From contig CAWFWE010000002.1 in NCBI GenBank assembly GCA_963819475.1, positions 1,116,001-1,180,000 on the forward strand: a stretch of 64,000 nt of DNA, in the 5' to 3' direction. The stretch comes from DASUAS01 sp963819475 (lineage in GTDB: Bacteria; Actinomycetota; Acidimicrobiia; IMCC26256; DASPTH01). Under the pieces are notes generated by a model, which saw only the letters and a list, made by a program, of their open reading frames with translations, did no database searches and was not told the DNA's origin. Below are positions 10,343 through 18,904 of this stretch, piece after piece (position 1 is the stretch's first letter; each line of letters starts with the position of its first letter). Both the position numbers and the translations under genes were made by a program.

Positions 10343-11204
10343 CCGGCGTGCGCCACTGCGACGCGAGGTGGTGCTCGATCTCAGGCACGAAGGTGGGGAG
10401 CCGTTCCGGCCGGTGTGCGCAGACGAACCAGAGCTGGTGCAGCGCGACGTGCGCGGCGAGGATCCGGCGCGCCCGCGGCTCGACGTGCTCGTCGGTCGCC
10501 GCCCGAACGAGGGCGGCCGCGCCAACCTCCACCCCGGCACCGGCGTAGACGTGCGTCCAGAAGTCGAGGACCACCAGGTCGACCCGGGCGTCGCCGGCGC
10601 CAGCCGACTCCCAATCGATGACCGCCTCCACCCGGTCACCGACCACCAGCAGGTTCCGGTGGTGCCAGTCGCCGTGACGGGCGTCGCCGCCGCGGAGGAC
10701 GGCGGGATCGGCGCGCTCCCCGACTGCGACGATCTCGTCGAGCAGCGCGGCGGCGTCGCCTCCGGTGGCGCGGATCGGCCCGTGGTCCGACCAGAGCTCT
10801 CGGTCGCCGAGCCCGAGCGCGCCGACGACCGCTTCGGGCCACCCGCCGCCCTCGGGCACCGCGCCGACGTGCCGGGTCCAGAACCCGAGCAGCTGCCGCG
10901 CGTGCGCCGCGGTCAGCGGGTCCGGAAGCTCACCCGGACTCCGACGCTGCAGCGTGTACGCGCGTCCCGCCGCGGTGCCGACGTGGTACGACGCCGGGAC
11001 CGGCACGCCGCGCGACCGCAACCTCGCCGCGACCGCGATCGCGCGCGCCAGCTTCGGCTCCTCGTCGGGGCCGAACACCTTGAGCACCCACTCCGCGCCG
11101 TCGGCGTCGCTCACCGCGACCGCGCCGTGCTCACCACCGGCCAGGCAGCCGACGAATTCGAGCTCGAGCGCGTGCGCCACCGCGTCCGAGGCGATGCCGT
11201 TCAT
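10335..11204 (-). CDS. Aminoglycoside phosphotransferase (APH) family kinase
   Basis: The 289-residue protein carries the APH/choline-kinase fold signatures: the catalytic loop HGDWHHRNLLV (Brenner-type HxDxxxxN) and the metal-binding VIDWESAGAGD. The family phosphorylates aminoglycosides, macrolides, sugars or amino-alcohols, and most chromosomal members in actinobacteria have unknown substrates. Start ATG 11204 overlaps the stop of the upstream HNH gene by 4 nt (ATGA), so the two are co-transcribed. The longer open frame upstream is antisense-type noise in the HNH gene. Confidence 0.8.
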   Translation of the reverse strand: MNGIASDAVAHALELEFVGCLAGGEHGAVAVSDADGAEWVLKVFGPDEEPKLARAIAVAARLRSRGVPVPASYHVGTAAGRAYTLQRRSPGELPDPLTAAHARQLLGFWTRHVGAVPEGGGWPEAVVGALGLGDRELWSDHGPIRATGGDAAALLDEIVAVGERADPAVLRGGDARHGDWHHRNLLVVGDRVEAVIDWESAGAGDARVDLVVLDFWTHVYAGAGVEVGAAALVRAATDEHVEPRARRILAAHVALHQLWFVCAHRPERLPTFVPEIEHHLASQWRTPVR

Positions 11205-12325
11205 ACCGCGGTGGGTCCGGCGCGTGGTGGTGGGAGTCCGACCTGCTCGCGTTGTTCGAGGGTGAGGTCGTCGACGTGGACCCTGCGTAGATCCCCGGGC
11301 ACGTTCGGGTTGCCGACCAGGGCGTAGTTGCCGTGCGGGATGAGGTCGGGGTGGCAGGTCGTGCACACCGACGCCAGGTCCGAGATCTCGTCGGTGCCAC
11401 CCCAGGACCGCGGTCGCAGGTGATGGATCTGGAGCCGGTGGCGACGGCCACAGATCCGACAGCCCTGATCGCGTAGCAGCACCGCCCGCACGACCTTGGG
11501 TGACAGCGCACTGAAGCGCTTCCCGATCGCGATCCGGGTGCCGTCGTCGTCGACCAACACCAGCTCGATGCTCGCGTTCGCCCGCAACTGCTCCAACCGC
11601 GAGTCCGCGATCGGCACCCCGGCGATCTCTGCCGGGCCCGACAAGGGGATCAGCGTCTGCACCACCGGGCGCGTCGCGAGGCTCGGGGTCTCGTCCCTCA
11701 CCTCGGGTTGGTCGCACAACTCGTGGAGGGCGTCGGCGGCCCGGTGCTCGAAGCTGTCCCACGCCTGCCCCTTGGCCGGCTTCATCTGCTCGGTGAGCTT
11801 GGTGATCGTCGCTTCGACCTGCGCGCCCATCACGTCGGGCAACTGGCCGTGGAGATGCAGCATCCCTTTGTCGGGTGTCCACCACATCCGCAGGCTCCGC
11901 GCCGCGTACCGCTGACGCGAATCCTCGGTCGACGGCTTCGACGCGTTCCGCGCCAGCCGGGCGAGCTCACCCGGCGCCACGTTCGGTGCCCGGCGGGCCC
12001 ACTCCGCGTCCGAGGCCTCATCGGCCAACTTCGTGACCGCGCTCAACTGCTCACCGCTCAGCTCACCCTCGTACGCAGCCGCCGCCACTGCCGGCAATGA
12101 CTCGATTGCCCGCGCGGTGTCGAGCTTGTCGCGCACCGTCCGCGCCGACTCACCAGCCGCCTCGACGGTCGGATCCACCTGCCCCCGCTCGTCGAGCACC
12201 CGCAACACCGCGAGCTCCTTCGTACGCAACCGACGCTGCTCACCCACCAACACGTCGAGCTCCCGGCGCAACCGGTCCGTCGGCCACGACCGCAGGTCGT
12301 CGAGGTGATCGGCGATGTCGAACAT
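11201..12325 (-). CDS. DUF222 / HNH endonuclease domain protein (13E12-repeat family)
   Basis: The 374-residue protein has an N-terminal helical DUF222 region (about 1-250) and a C-terminal HNH nuclease motif: CRICGRRHRLQIHHLRPRS, then CTTCH, about residues 310-345. The two Cys-containing knuckles and the HH pair are complete, so the metal site looks functional. These proteins are abundant and multicopy in actinobacteria; a role in DNA cleavage linked to mobile DNA is assumed but not established. Start ATG 12325 is chosen because upstream codons belong to a neighbouring region in a different frame. Confidence 0.85.
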   Translation of the reverse strand: MFDIADHLDDLRSWPTDRLRRELDVLVGEQRRLRTKELAVLRVLDERGQVDPTVEAAGESARTVRDKLDTARAIESLPAVAAAAYEGELSGEQLSAVTKLADEASDAEWARRAPNVAPGELARLARNASKPSTEDSRQRYAARSLRMWWTPDKGMLHLHGQLPDVMGAQVEATITKLTEQMKPAKGQAWDSFEHRAADALHELCDQPEVRDETPSLATRPVVQTLIPLSGPAEIAGVPIADSRLEQLRANASIELVLVDDDGTRIAIGKRFSALSPKVVRAVLLRDQGCRICGRRHRLQIHHLRPRSWGGTDEISDLASVCTTCHPDLIPHGNYALVGNPNVPGDLRRVHVDDLTLEQREQVGLPPPRAGPTAV

Positions 12326-12387
12326 GCGCCCATCCAAACATGGGGGTACGACACTTATCCGCCATCGATCCACTACCGACGGACGGC

Positions 12388-13443
12388 TCATCCGGTCGCG
12401 AGGAGCTCCTCGAGACGCGCGTTGAGCGCGGGTTGGTCGGCGACGTGCACGTAGAGGTCGTGGGGCCGCGACGACGTAGCCTCCCACGACAGCCCACCCT
12501 GCTCGTTGACCACGGCCGCGCCGCCCTGACCCAGCTCGGTGAAGGCGGCGGGGAGGTCCCCGACGGCATAGAGCAGCGTCGGTGCGTCCCAGTCGCCGTC
12601 GTCCGGCGGGTTGCACTGGAACAAGGCCTCGTAGACGACCCGCATCGGGTGATCGGCGGGCACCGTCGTGCACAGCGACGCACCGACCTTCGTGGCGACG
12701 CCGATGGTGCCGTCGACCCACGCGATCGGGGTGGGCCAGGCGTCGCCCTGCACGACCGCGGTGGCCGCCGGGAGGTCGATCTTCTGGTTGGTGAACGCGG
12801 GGCCGCCGGTCGGGAAGAAGCCGTCCATCGCGACCAGGCGCCCGACCTTCCTGGCGATGAGCGCCCGGCCGTCGAGCGGGCTCCCGCCGCCGCGCTTCGA
12901 CGCCAGCAGACCGGCGAGGTTGGTGTAGCCGCCGAGCGACACGATGGTCACGCTGTGGTCGGGTTGGCGCGCCAGCAACCGGCGGTAGATGGCGACCGCG
13001 CTCGGGACCTCGGTGCTGTCATCGACCGAGTGGGGCAGGCGGGCGATCACCGTGTCGGTGTAGCCGTGCTCGAACGTGTCGGCGTCACTCCCTGCGACGG
13101 CGCCGAGTGGCAGGTTGCCGTGGCCGTACGCGGTGTCGATGGCGTCGAGAGCGGCGACCGCGACCCGATTGGGCACGTCGGACACGATCCCGAGCAGCCG
13201 TACCTTGCGCTGCTGGTGGAGGACGTTGGCGACGCCGACGGCGGTGGCGTCGTCCCACCATCGCGACAGGTCGGTGTCGATGATGATGCGCGGCGTGCCC
13301 GCGCTCGCCGAGGCGACGCGAGCCGCGGGCGCGGCGCTCGCACCCCCGATCGTCCCGATGCTCGTCGCGACGGTCCCGAACGCGATCAGGGTTGCGATCG
13401 CGAACCGTCCTGCCGGGCGCACCCGCCGACTTCGATGCACCAT
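12388..13443 (-). CDS. Secreted nucleoside hydrolase-like protein with an altered DTD motif
   Basis: The 351-residue protein starts with basic residues and a hydrophobic segment ending near ASAAPAARVA, a secretory signal peptide. The mature part has the inosine/uridine-preferring nucleoside hydrolase fold. The metal motif, usually DTDxGxDDxxA, reads IIIDTDLSRWWDDATAV: the flanking Asp residues are kept but two residues are inserted and the Gly is lost. Later blocks (VSLGGYTNLAGLL and VAMDGFF) match the family. Family members cleave N-glycosidic bonds of ribonucleosides using Ca2+. Export suggests nucleoside salvage or a changed substrate. A divergent active site makes the exact activity uncertain. 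Confidence 0.7.
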   Translation of the reverse strand: MVHRSRRVRPAGRFAIATLIAFGTVATSIGTIGGASAAPAARVASASAGTPRIIIDTDLSRWWDDATAVGVANVLHQQRKVRLLGIVSDVPNRVAVAALDAIDTAYGHGNLPLGAVAGSDADTFEHGYTDTVIARLPHSVDDSTEVPSAVAIYRRLLARQPDHSVTIVSLGGYTNLAGLLASKRGGGSPLDGRALIARKVGRLVAMDGFFPTGGPAFTNQKIDLPAATAVVQGDAWPTPIAWVDGTIGVATKVGASLCTTVPADHPMRVVYEALFQCNPPDDGDWDAPTLLYAVGDLPAAFTELGQGGAAVVNEQGGLSWEATSSRPHDLYVHVADQPALNARLEELLATG

Positions 13444-13470
13444 CAGGACGACCGTAGCCCGCCGGCGCGG

Positions 13471-13920
13471 TCAGCTGGATCCGGGACCTCCGGGCTGCAG
13501 CCTGCGCACGAATCGGCGTTGGAACGGCGTCTCGACCGCGTGCGCGTCGTAGTGACGACGCACGAACGCGACCGCCTCGGCCGGCGGCACCCCCGCCATC
13601 ACCGCGATGCACGCGAGTGCAGTGCCCGTCCGACCCCGGCCACCAGCGCACGCGACCTCGACCCGGTCGGTGTCGGCCCGCGCGTGCGCCTCCGCCAGCG
13701 TCGCCAGCGCGGCAGCCGGGTCGCGCGGCAACCGGAAGTCGGGCCACGGGATCCACCGGCGCTCCCAGTCCGTCGCCGGAGGTTCCCGACCGAGCAGGTA
13801 CACCCCGAACGTGGGTCGTGCGCCCTCGGGGAGCTCCCGCCGGAGGCCCCGCCCGCGCAGGCGCGTGCCGTCGGGCATCTCGATCACCCCGGGGCCGGGG
13901 GCCCACGGCGTCCCGGTCAT
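13471..13920 (-). CDS. Cys-based protein phosphatase (tyrosine/dual-specificity-like)
   Basis: The small protein (149 residues) has the Cx5R phosphatase loop in VEVACAGGRGRTGTALACI: nucleophile Cys, five residues, then the phosphate-binding Arg followed by TG. Its general-acid loop would lie in the WPDFRLP segment about 30 residues upstream. Targets are unknown. The start ATG overlaps the stop of the methyltransferase gene by 4 nt (13917-13920), so both are in one transcript with the AftD paralogue further upstream. Confidence 0.75.
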   Translation of the reverse strand: MTGTPWAPGPGVIEMPDGTRLRGRGLRRELPEGARPTFGVYLLGREPPATDWERRWIPWPDFRLPRDPAAALATLAEAHARADTDRVEVACAGGRGRTGTALACIAVMAGVPPAEAVAFVRRHYDAHAVETPFQRRFVRRLQPGGPGSS

Positions 13921-14426
13921 GGGCGGCGCGCCGCCAGACGTTGGACCGCGGCCGCGCGCGGCTCGTCGACCACCACGTCCTCGTAGGCGACGACGTGCAG
14001 ACCGTGCGCGCGTGCGAGCTCCAGGAGCTCACCGGGGCGGAGCAGGAAGTCAGGATTGGTCGGATGCCCGAACCGTTCGTTCCCGCGCGCGAACGTCTCG
14101 TACAACAACCAGCCCTCGGGCCCGACCGCGGCGGCGACGTCGTCGAGGATCGGCCGCCAGAGGTAGTTGGTCACCACGACCGCGGCGAAGGCGCGCGCAC
14201 CGGTCGGGAAGGGCGCGCCGGTCTCGAGGTCGAACTGCACCACCTCGAGGCCCGGCTCGCGGCGCAGGTCGTCGACCCCGCTCACATCGCGGTCGATGGC
14301 GACGACGGGATGACCCCGCTCGAGGAACCAGCGGGCGTGACGACCGCCCCCGCACGCGAGGTCGAGCACCGGACCGCCGGCCGCGACCGACGGACCGAAG
14401 CGCGTGATCCAGGCCGACGGGTTCAC
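13917..14426 (-). CDS. Class I SAM-dependent methyltransferase
   Basis: The 169-residue protein shows motif I VLDLACGGGRHARWFLERG, the acidic end of strand 2 (VVAIDRDVSG) and a post-motif strand (FAAVVVTNYLWRPIL). It matches the size of small methyltransferases or tellurite-resistance TehB-like proteins. The start is GTG 14426; it overlaps the stop of the AftD-like gene as GTGA, evidence of translational coupling. Substrate unknown. Confidence 0.75.
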   Translation of the reverse strand: MNPSAWITRFGPSVAAGGPVLDLACGGGRHARWFLERGHPVVAIDRDVSGVDDLRREPGLEVVQFDLETGAPFPTGARAFAAVVVTNYLWRPILDDVAAAVGPEGWLLYETFARGNERFGHPTNPDFLLRPGELLELARAHGLHVVAYEDVVVDEPRAAAVQRLAARRP

Positions 14427-17400
14427 GCGTCGTCGGGCGGCGCGGGGGTCGGCCGCTGCACACCCCGCCTCCGCACCGCCTCCACCACGACGTCGGCCAA
14501 CAGCAGGATCACCGCCAGCCAGGCGACGTCGTTGATGCCGTCGAACTGCGTCGGCCAGTCGAGGTCGGACGGGTAGCTGTAGCGGTACTGCTGCACGATC
14601 ACGTACCCCGCGCACGCAGCCAGCGCGAGCGGCGCGCCGAGCGCGATGAGGAAGCGCAGCCGTGGCACCCGCGCCACCACCGCGACCAGCACCGCGGCGA
14701 GCAGCCCCACCCACCAACTAGCGAGCACGGTGCCCACCACGCCGACACCGATCGCGGCCGCGGCGACGACGAGCGGCCTCGGCTCGGTGCCGGTCGCCAC
14801 CAACGGGTTCGTGAAGCGCAACACGCGGTCGTCGTCGGGCACGTCGTCGTCGGACGGCGCGCGGCCCCGGCGGCGACGCAGGGCGAGGAACAGGCACACC
14901 AGGAGGGCGAGCGCCGACACGCCCAGCGCGATCCACACCGTGCGCTGGGGCGTCCACCGGAGCGTCACCGAGAACCTGCCCGCCGTGGGGTGGACGAGCC
15001 ATCCGTTCGCGTAGCCGTCGACCAGCGTCGACCCGCCGACATCCTTGCCGGCCACGCTCGCCTCCCACCCCGCGTTCTCGCTCTCGCCCAGCACCAGCCA
15101 GAACGGTGTGCTCCGACGGGCGCCGCTGACCGCCAGCTCGATCTTGGTGCTGCCCTTGCTCGTGACCCGCACGCGGGGCGTCGCCGCGGGCGGCGCCGGC
15201 GGTCGGGTGACCGACGGGGGCAGCTTGCCGCGCGCGCCGAGCGTCATCGCCACGCCCCCGGTGTCCGAGCCCAGCACCAGCCCGTCGACGTCGATGCCGC
15301 TGCGTGTGCCCGGTACGGAGCGCACGGTGTGGTCGCCCCGGCCGAGCGTCAGCCCCGCGGCCGCCGACGGCGCCGGGCACACCTGCAGGTCGACGGGCTT
15401 GCCCGCGGCCGCGTCGGCGGTCGAACCCCGGAGCTCGACACCCAGCGCCTCACCGTCGACGGTGAGCAGATCGGTCCGGCAGTCGGCCGGGAGCGTGGCC
15501 GGCATCGCGGCGCGCCGCACGCCGGGCAGTCCCACCTCGGCGACCGCGACGGGCATGGTCGACGGCACCCGCTCGTGGTAGTCGAGGGTCTCGACCGCGC
15601 GCACACCGGTGACGGTGATGCGGACGTCGGAACCCGTCAGCGGAGCGAACTGCACCGGGACCGACACCGGCGCGGCGCCGACCGCGCCGTCGGTGACCAT
15701 TGGGAGGTCTACGGTCCGCGACTCGCCACCCGCGTCGATGCGGAGCTGCGTGGGAACGGAGTGCTTGCCGTCGGCGACGACCTGCAGGTCGAGGTGGTCG
15801 AAGGTCACCGGCTGCGGGGTGGTCACGTCGACCCACTGGCCGACCGGCGCGCCGAAGGCCATGCTCCACGCGGTCGCGGGATCGCCGTCGAACGCCGACG
15901 ACCCGCGCGACTGGATGTCGCCGGGGAGATGCTGCGACGACGCCACGGTGATGCCGCCGGCGTCCGCATCCGGGATGCCGAGGGCGGCGTCCAGGTCCGG
16001 GTCGGGCGCGTCGGTGGCGAGGCGGGCGGTGCCCCGGGTACCGAACGCCCGTCCGTCGGGGACGGTGAAGCGACGCACCAGGGCCACCTCGTCCTGGGAC
16101 GTGTGCGGCGGGACCACGACGGTGCGGAGCCGGGTCATCTCGTAGACCAGCGGACGGTCGGCGGCCCGGACGCCGGCCGCGTCGACGAGGTCGGTCGGCA
16201 TGCGCACGATCTCGTCGGCGCCCACGTCCTGCGCGCCCGGCGCGTCGTCGCGCAGGCGGATCTCGGCGAACCCGACGCTGTTGGAGTACGGCTGCGAAGA
16301 CTCGTCCCCGACGTTGGTGTCGGCGATGGTGACGTCGAGCCGCTTGAACGTGCGCGACGGGAACGACACCGTCTGCCCGTCGGCGGTGCGCGACGCGTCG
16401 GTGAGGTCGACGGTGACCGGGGCGCCACCGTCGAAGCTCAGGTCGACCTTGGTGAGGTAGCGCTGCCGCGGCCCCACGAGCGGCTGGACCAGGTTCACCC
16501 GACCGGTGGTGATGGGCCGGTCGAGGTCGAGCCGGATCTGCTGCCCGATCACCTTCGAGTGCGCGCCGACCTGCCACTGCGTGTCCACGTCGCCGTCGAA
16601 GGCGCGCGACCCGCGGTACTCGGGCTCGTAGAACCCGGGATCGCCGTACTTGCTGGTGCTCACCGCGACACCCGGGGTCTCGACCACGGTCTGCGCACCG
16701 GTGCCCGCGTCGGGGAACACGTCGAGGCGGTTGTCGTTCTCGTCCTTCACCAGCGGGGTCTGGCCGACGCGCTCGGTCTCCCCCGCGGTGTCGCTCACGC
16801 TGGTCCACCGGCGGGCGCGCTTGCGGTTGGAGTCGGTGACCACGAGCACCGAGTTCGGCTGGTCGAGCTCGGATCTCAGCCGGGAGGGGTCGTTCGCGAA
16901 GGTGCCCGAGTACAGGACCACCCCGCTCCCGTTCAGCGCGCCGATGCCGGCCAGGTCGACGAGACCCTCGCCGTCGCCCGAGACGATGAGCGGGGCGGCC
17001 GCGTCGGCGCTGCGGATGATGGGCCGGGTGCCGTCGACCGCGAAGATGCTCACCGGTGGTGGGTCGGCCGCGCCCGCGGTCAGCGCGAGCTGGATCTCGT
17101 CGTCCTGCGCCACCCGCAGCGGCGGGCCGAGACCGTCGCCGTACTTCTGGGGCGTGCCGAGCCCCTTCGGCTCCGGTGCGGTGAGCAGGCGCCACAGCGG
17201 CACCGCGCGCGCGAGGTCGTAGCGGTCGGTCTGCAGGTCGGCGCGGTAGACGATCGAGCCCGCGTTCATGAGCCGGGCGACGGGCGCCAGCGCCGACGGG
17301 TCGAGCGTGCCCTCCTGGATGCGGTGGTCGAGCGCATTGAGCAGGTCGGCCGAGGACGCCGAGCCCCACGGCACCAGCTCGCGTGCGACGTACGGCCGGT

Positions 17401-18889
17401 CCATGAGCCCGGGAGTGATGGGGTCGACGGTCTGGCCCCAGCGGTACGCGGCGAAGTCGGACCCGGGGATCTCGAGGACGCGGGTGTCGTGGGGTGCGGC
17501 GTCGAGCGCGGCGATGGCGTCGGTCCAGTACTGCGGGATCGCCTCGTCGCGGGTGAGGTCCTGGGTGTAGAAGGCGCCGGTCCAGAGCGCGGGCAGGTTG
17601 ACCACCGCGAGGACGATCACCACCCCCGCGACGACCAGGGTGCGGACGGGCACGCCTTCGACCTGCCGGCCCTTGCCCTGCCACATGGTCGCGAGCGCGT
17701 TCACGCCCACGCCGAGGAGCACGGCCAGTCCGAGCGCCACCAGCGGGACGGCGCGGCTCGTGCTGCGCAACGCGAGGCCGAAGCTCGACGACTCGGCGAA
17801 CGACTTGAACAGCCCGCCGAGGATCGAGGGGTCGTCGTACGGGTTGGCGCCGACCGCGACCGCGACGCCGACGACGGTGAGGATCACGAAGTAGGCGCGG
17901 TGCTTCCACCGCACGCACATCGCCGCGAACAGGGCGAGGATCGGGATGGCGAAGCTCACCGCCAGCAAAGCGAGGTTCTGGGTGTACGGCACGCTGCCCT
18001 CGGTCCAGTGACCGACCCGGTCGATGCCGTAGAAGAACCAGTACCCGAGGCCGCGCAGCACCTCGCTCGGCAGTGACGACAGCGACACGACCTGCAGCGT
18101 CTCGGTGTACTTCAGGATGTCGAGCCCGTAGCCGCTCTGAGCCCACAAGCCGGCGAGCCACCACAGCGACGTCAGCACCGTGAGCAGCCCGATGCGCGCG
18201 GTCACCGCGAGAGCGCGCCGCCACGTGACCTCGCCGATGACGGTCGCGTACACGATCCAGAGCACCGGCGCGATGCCCGCGAACACGAGCGCGGTCGCGT
18301 TCACGCCGCCGACGATCTGCACGACGATGGCGAAGATCGCCGCGTACTTCCACGTGCCGCGCTTGTCGGGCGCCCGCAGCGCGCGGATGGTCAGCGCCAG
18401 CATCCACGGGAGCCCCGCCCACGGCAGGAGGATCACGGAGATGCGGGCCGAGAAGTCGAGCGTGTACGGCGTGAGCATGAACAGCACGGTGGCGACGACC
18501 GCGCCGGGACCGCGCACGTGCAGCGTCCGCAGCAGGAACAGCACGCCGAGCGCGGCGCCGAAGAGGATCGAGCCGAGCCACAGCCGCTGCGACACCCAGG
18601 CGGGCACACCGACCAGGTGCAGGACCCAGTAGTACGGGCCCATCGGGAAGAGATAGCCGATGTTCTGGTGGGTGACCGTCCCCATCCCGATGTGGGGGTC
18701 CCACATCGACACCGCCCGCTCGAGCAGGCGTCCGGGGTCGAGATAGAGATAGGTCTTGGTGTCGGCGACGACCTTGCCGGGCTTGGTGAGCAGCACCGGC
18801 ACGTAGGCGAGCAGCGCCAGGAGCGCGTACCCGAGGAGCCGCAGTCGACGGACGCGGCCTTCCCGCGCGACCGCGTCGGTCGTCGTCAT
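14423..18889 (-). CDS. aftD: AftD-like alpha-(1->3)-arabinofuranosyltransferase, intact paralogue
   Basis: At 1488 residues it is close to mycobacterial AftD. The N-terminal third has about eleven membrane segments with the conserved luminal block VVADTKTYLYLDPGRLLERA and WDPHIGMGT, holding the acidic residues expected of a GT-C active site. The extracytoplasmic part has two discoidin-like modules (SRAFDGDVDTQW and SSAFDGDPATAW) that may bind glycan, and the C-terminus returns to membrane helices ending in an RRRRGR cluster. It is a clear paralogue of the frameshifted gene at 1721-5942, including VVTDSNRKR versus VLTDSNRRR. It likely elongates or branches envelope arabinan. It overlaps the methyltransferase gene by 4 nt and begins 13 nt after a GT-C transferase gene. 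Confidence 0.88.
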   Translation of the reverse strand: MTTTDAVAREGRVRRLRLLGYALLALLAYVPVLLTKPGKVVADTKTYLYLDPGRLLERAVSMWDPHIGMGTVTHQNIGYLFPMGPYYWVLHLVGVPAWVSQRLWLGSILFGAALGVLFLLRTLHVRGPGAVVATVLFMLTPYTLDFSARISVILLPWAGLPWMLALTIRALRAPDKRGTWKYAAIFAIVVQIVGGVNATALVFAGIAPVLWIVYATVIGEVTWRRALAVTARIGLLTVLTSLWWLAGLWAQSGYGLDILKYTETLQVVSLSSLPSEVLRGLGYWFFYGIDRVGHWTEGSVPYTQNLALLAVSFAIPILALFAAMCVRWKHRAYFVILTVVGVAVAVGANPYDDPSILGGLFKSFAESSSFGLALRSTSRAVPLVALGLAVLLGVGVNALATMWQGKGRQVEGVPVRTLVVAGVVIVLAVVNLPALWTGAFYTQDLTRDEAIPQYWTDAIAALDAAPHDTRVLEIPGSDFAAYRWGQTVDPITPGLMDRPYVARELVPWGSASSADLLNALDHRIQEGTLDPSALAPVARLMNAGSIVYRADLQTDRYDLARAVPLWRLLTAPEPKGLGTPQKYGDGLGPPLRVAQDDEIQLALTAGAADPPPVSIFAVDGTRPIIRSADAAAPLIVSGDGEGLVDLAGIGALNGSGVVLYSGTFANDPSRLRSELDQPNSVLVVTDSNRKRARRWTSVSDTAGETERVGQTPLVKDENDNRLDVFPDAGTGAQTVVETPGVAVSTSKYGDPGFYEPEYRGSRAFDGDVDTQWQVGAHSKVIGQQIRLDLDRPITTGRVNLVQPLVGPRQRYLTKVDLSFDGGAPVTVDLTDASRTADGQTVSFPSRTFKRLDVTIADTNVGDESSQPYSNSVGFAEIRLRDDAPGAQDVGADEIVRMPTDLVDAAGVRAADRPLVYEMTRLRTVVVPPHTSQDEVALVRRFTVPDGRAFGTRGTARLATDAPDPDLDAALGIPDADAGGITVASSQHLPGDIQSRGSSAFDGDPATAWSMAFGAPVGQWVDVTTPQPVTFDHLDLQVVADGKHSVPTQLRIDAGGESRTVDLPMVTDGAVGAAPVSVPVQFAPLTGSDVRITVTGVRAVETLDYHERVPSTMPVAVAEVGLPGVRRAAMPATLPADCRTDLLTVDGEALGVELRGSTADAAAGKPVDLQVCPAPSAAAGLTLGRGDHTVRSVPGTRSGIDVDGLVLGSDTGGVAMTLGARGKLPPSVTRPPAPPAATPRVRVTSKGSTKIELAVSGARRSTPFWLVLGESENAGWEASVAGKDVGGSTLVDGYANGWLVHPTAGRFSVTLRWTPQRTVWIALGVSALALLVCLFLALRRRRGRAPSDDDVPDDDRVLRFTNPLVATGTEPRPLVVAAAAIGVGVVGTVLASWWVGLLAAVLVAVVARVPRLRFLIALGAPLALAACAGYVIVQQYRYSYPSDLDWPTQFDGINDVAWLAVILLLADVVVEAVRRRGVQRPTPAPPDDA

Positions 18890-18898
18890 GGTCCGGCG

Positions 18899-18904
18899 AT
18901 GCTA
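18899..18904 (-). promoter_or_regulatory. Candidate -10 box TAGCAT before the intact aftD-like gene
   Basis: On the minus strand TAGCAT lies 9 nt from the ATG at 18889, the same arrangement as at 1706-1711. The TAG of the box is also the stop codon of the preceding GT-C gene, so the box could be partly coding coincidence. Confidence 0.3.

Noticed and set aside
10335..11885. Long N-terminal extension of the APH-family kinase
   Set aside because: The upstream part is a second frame of the HNH gene; ATG 11204 overlaps that gene's stop as expected for an operon.
12097..13986. Plus-strand open frame of 629 codons over the nucleoside hydrolase and phosphatase genes
   Set aside because: Low-complexity RH/RG-rich translation without motifs; the minus-strand genes have clear family signatures.
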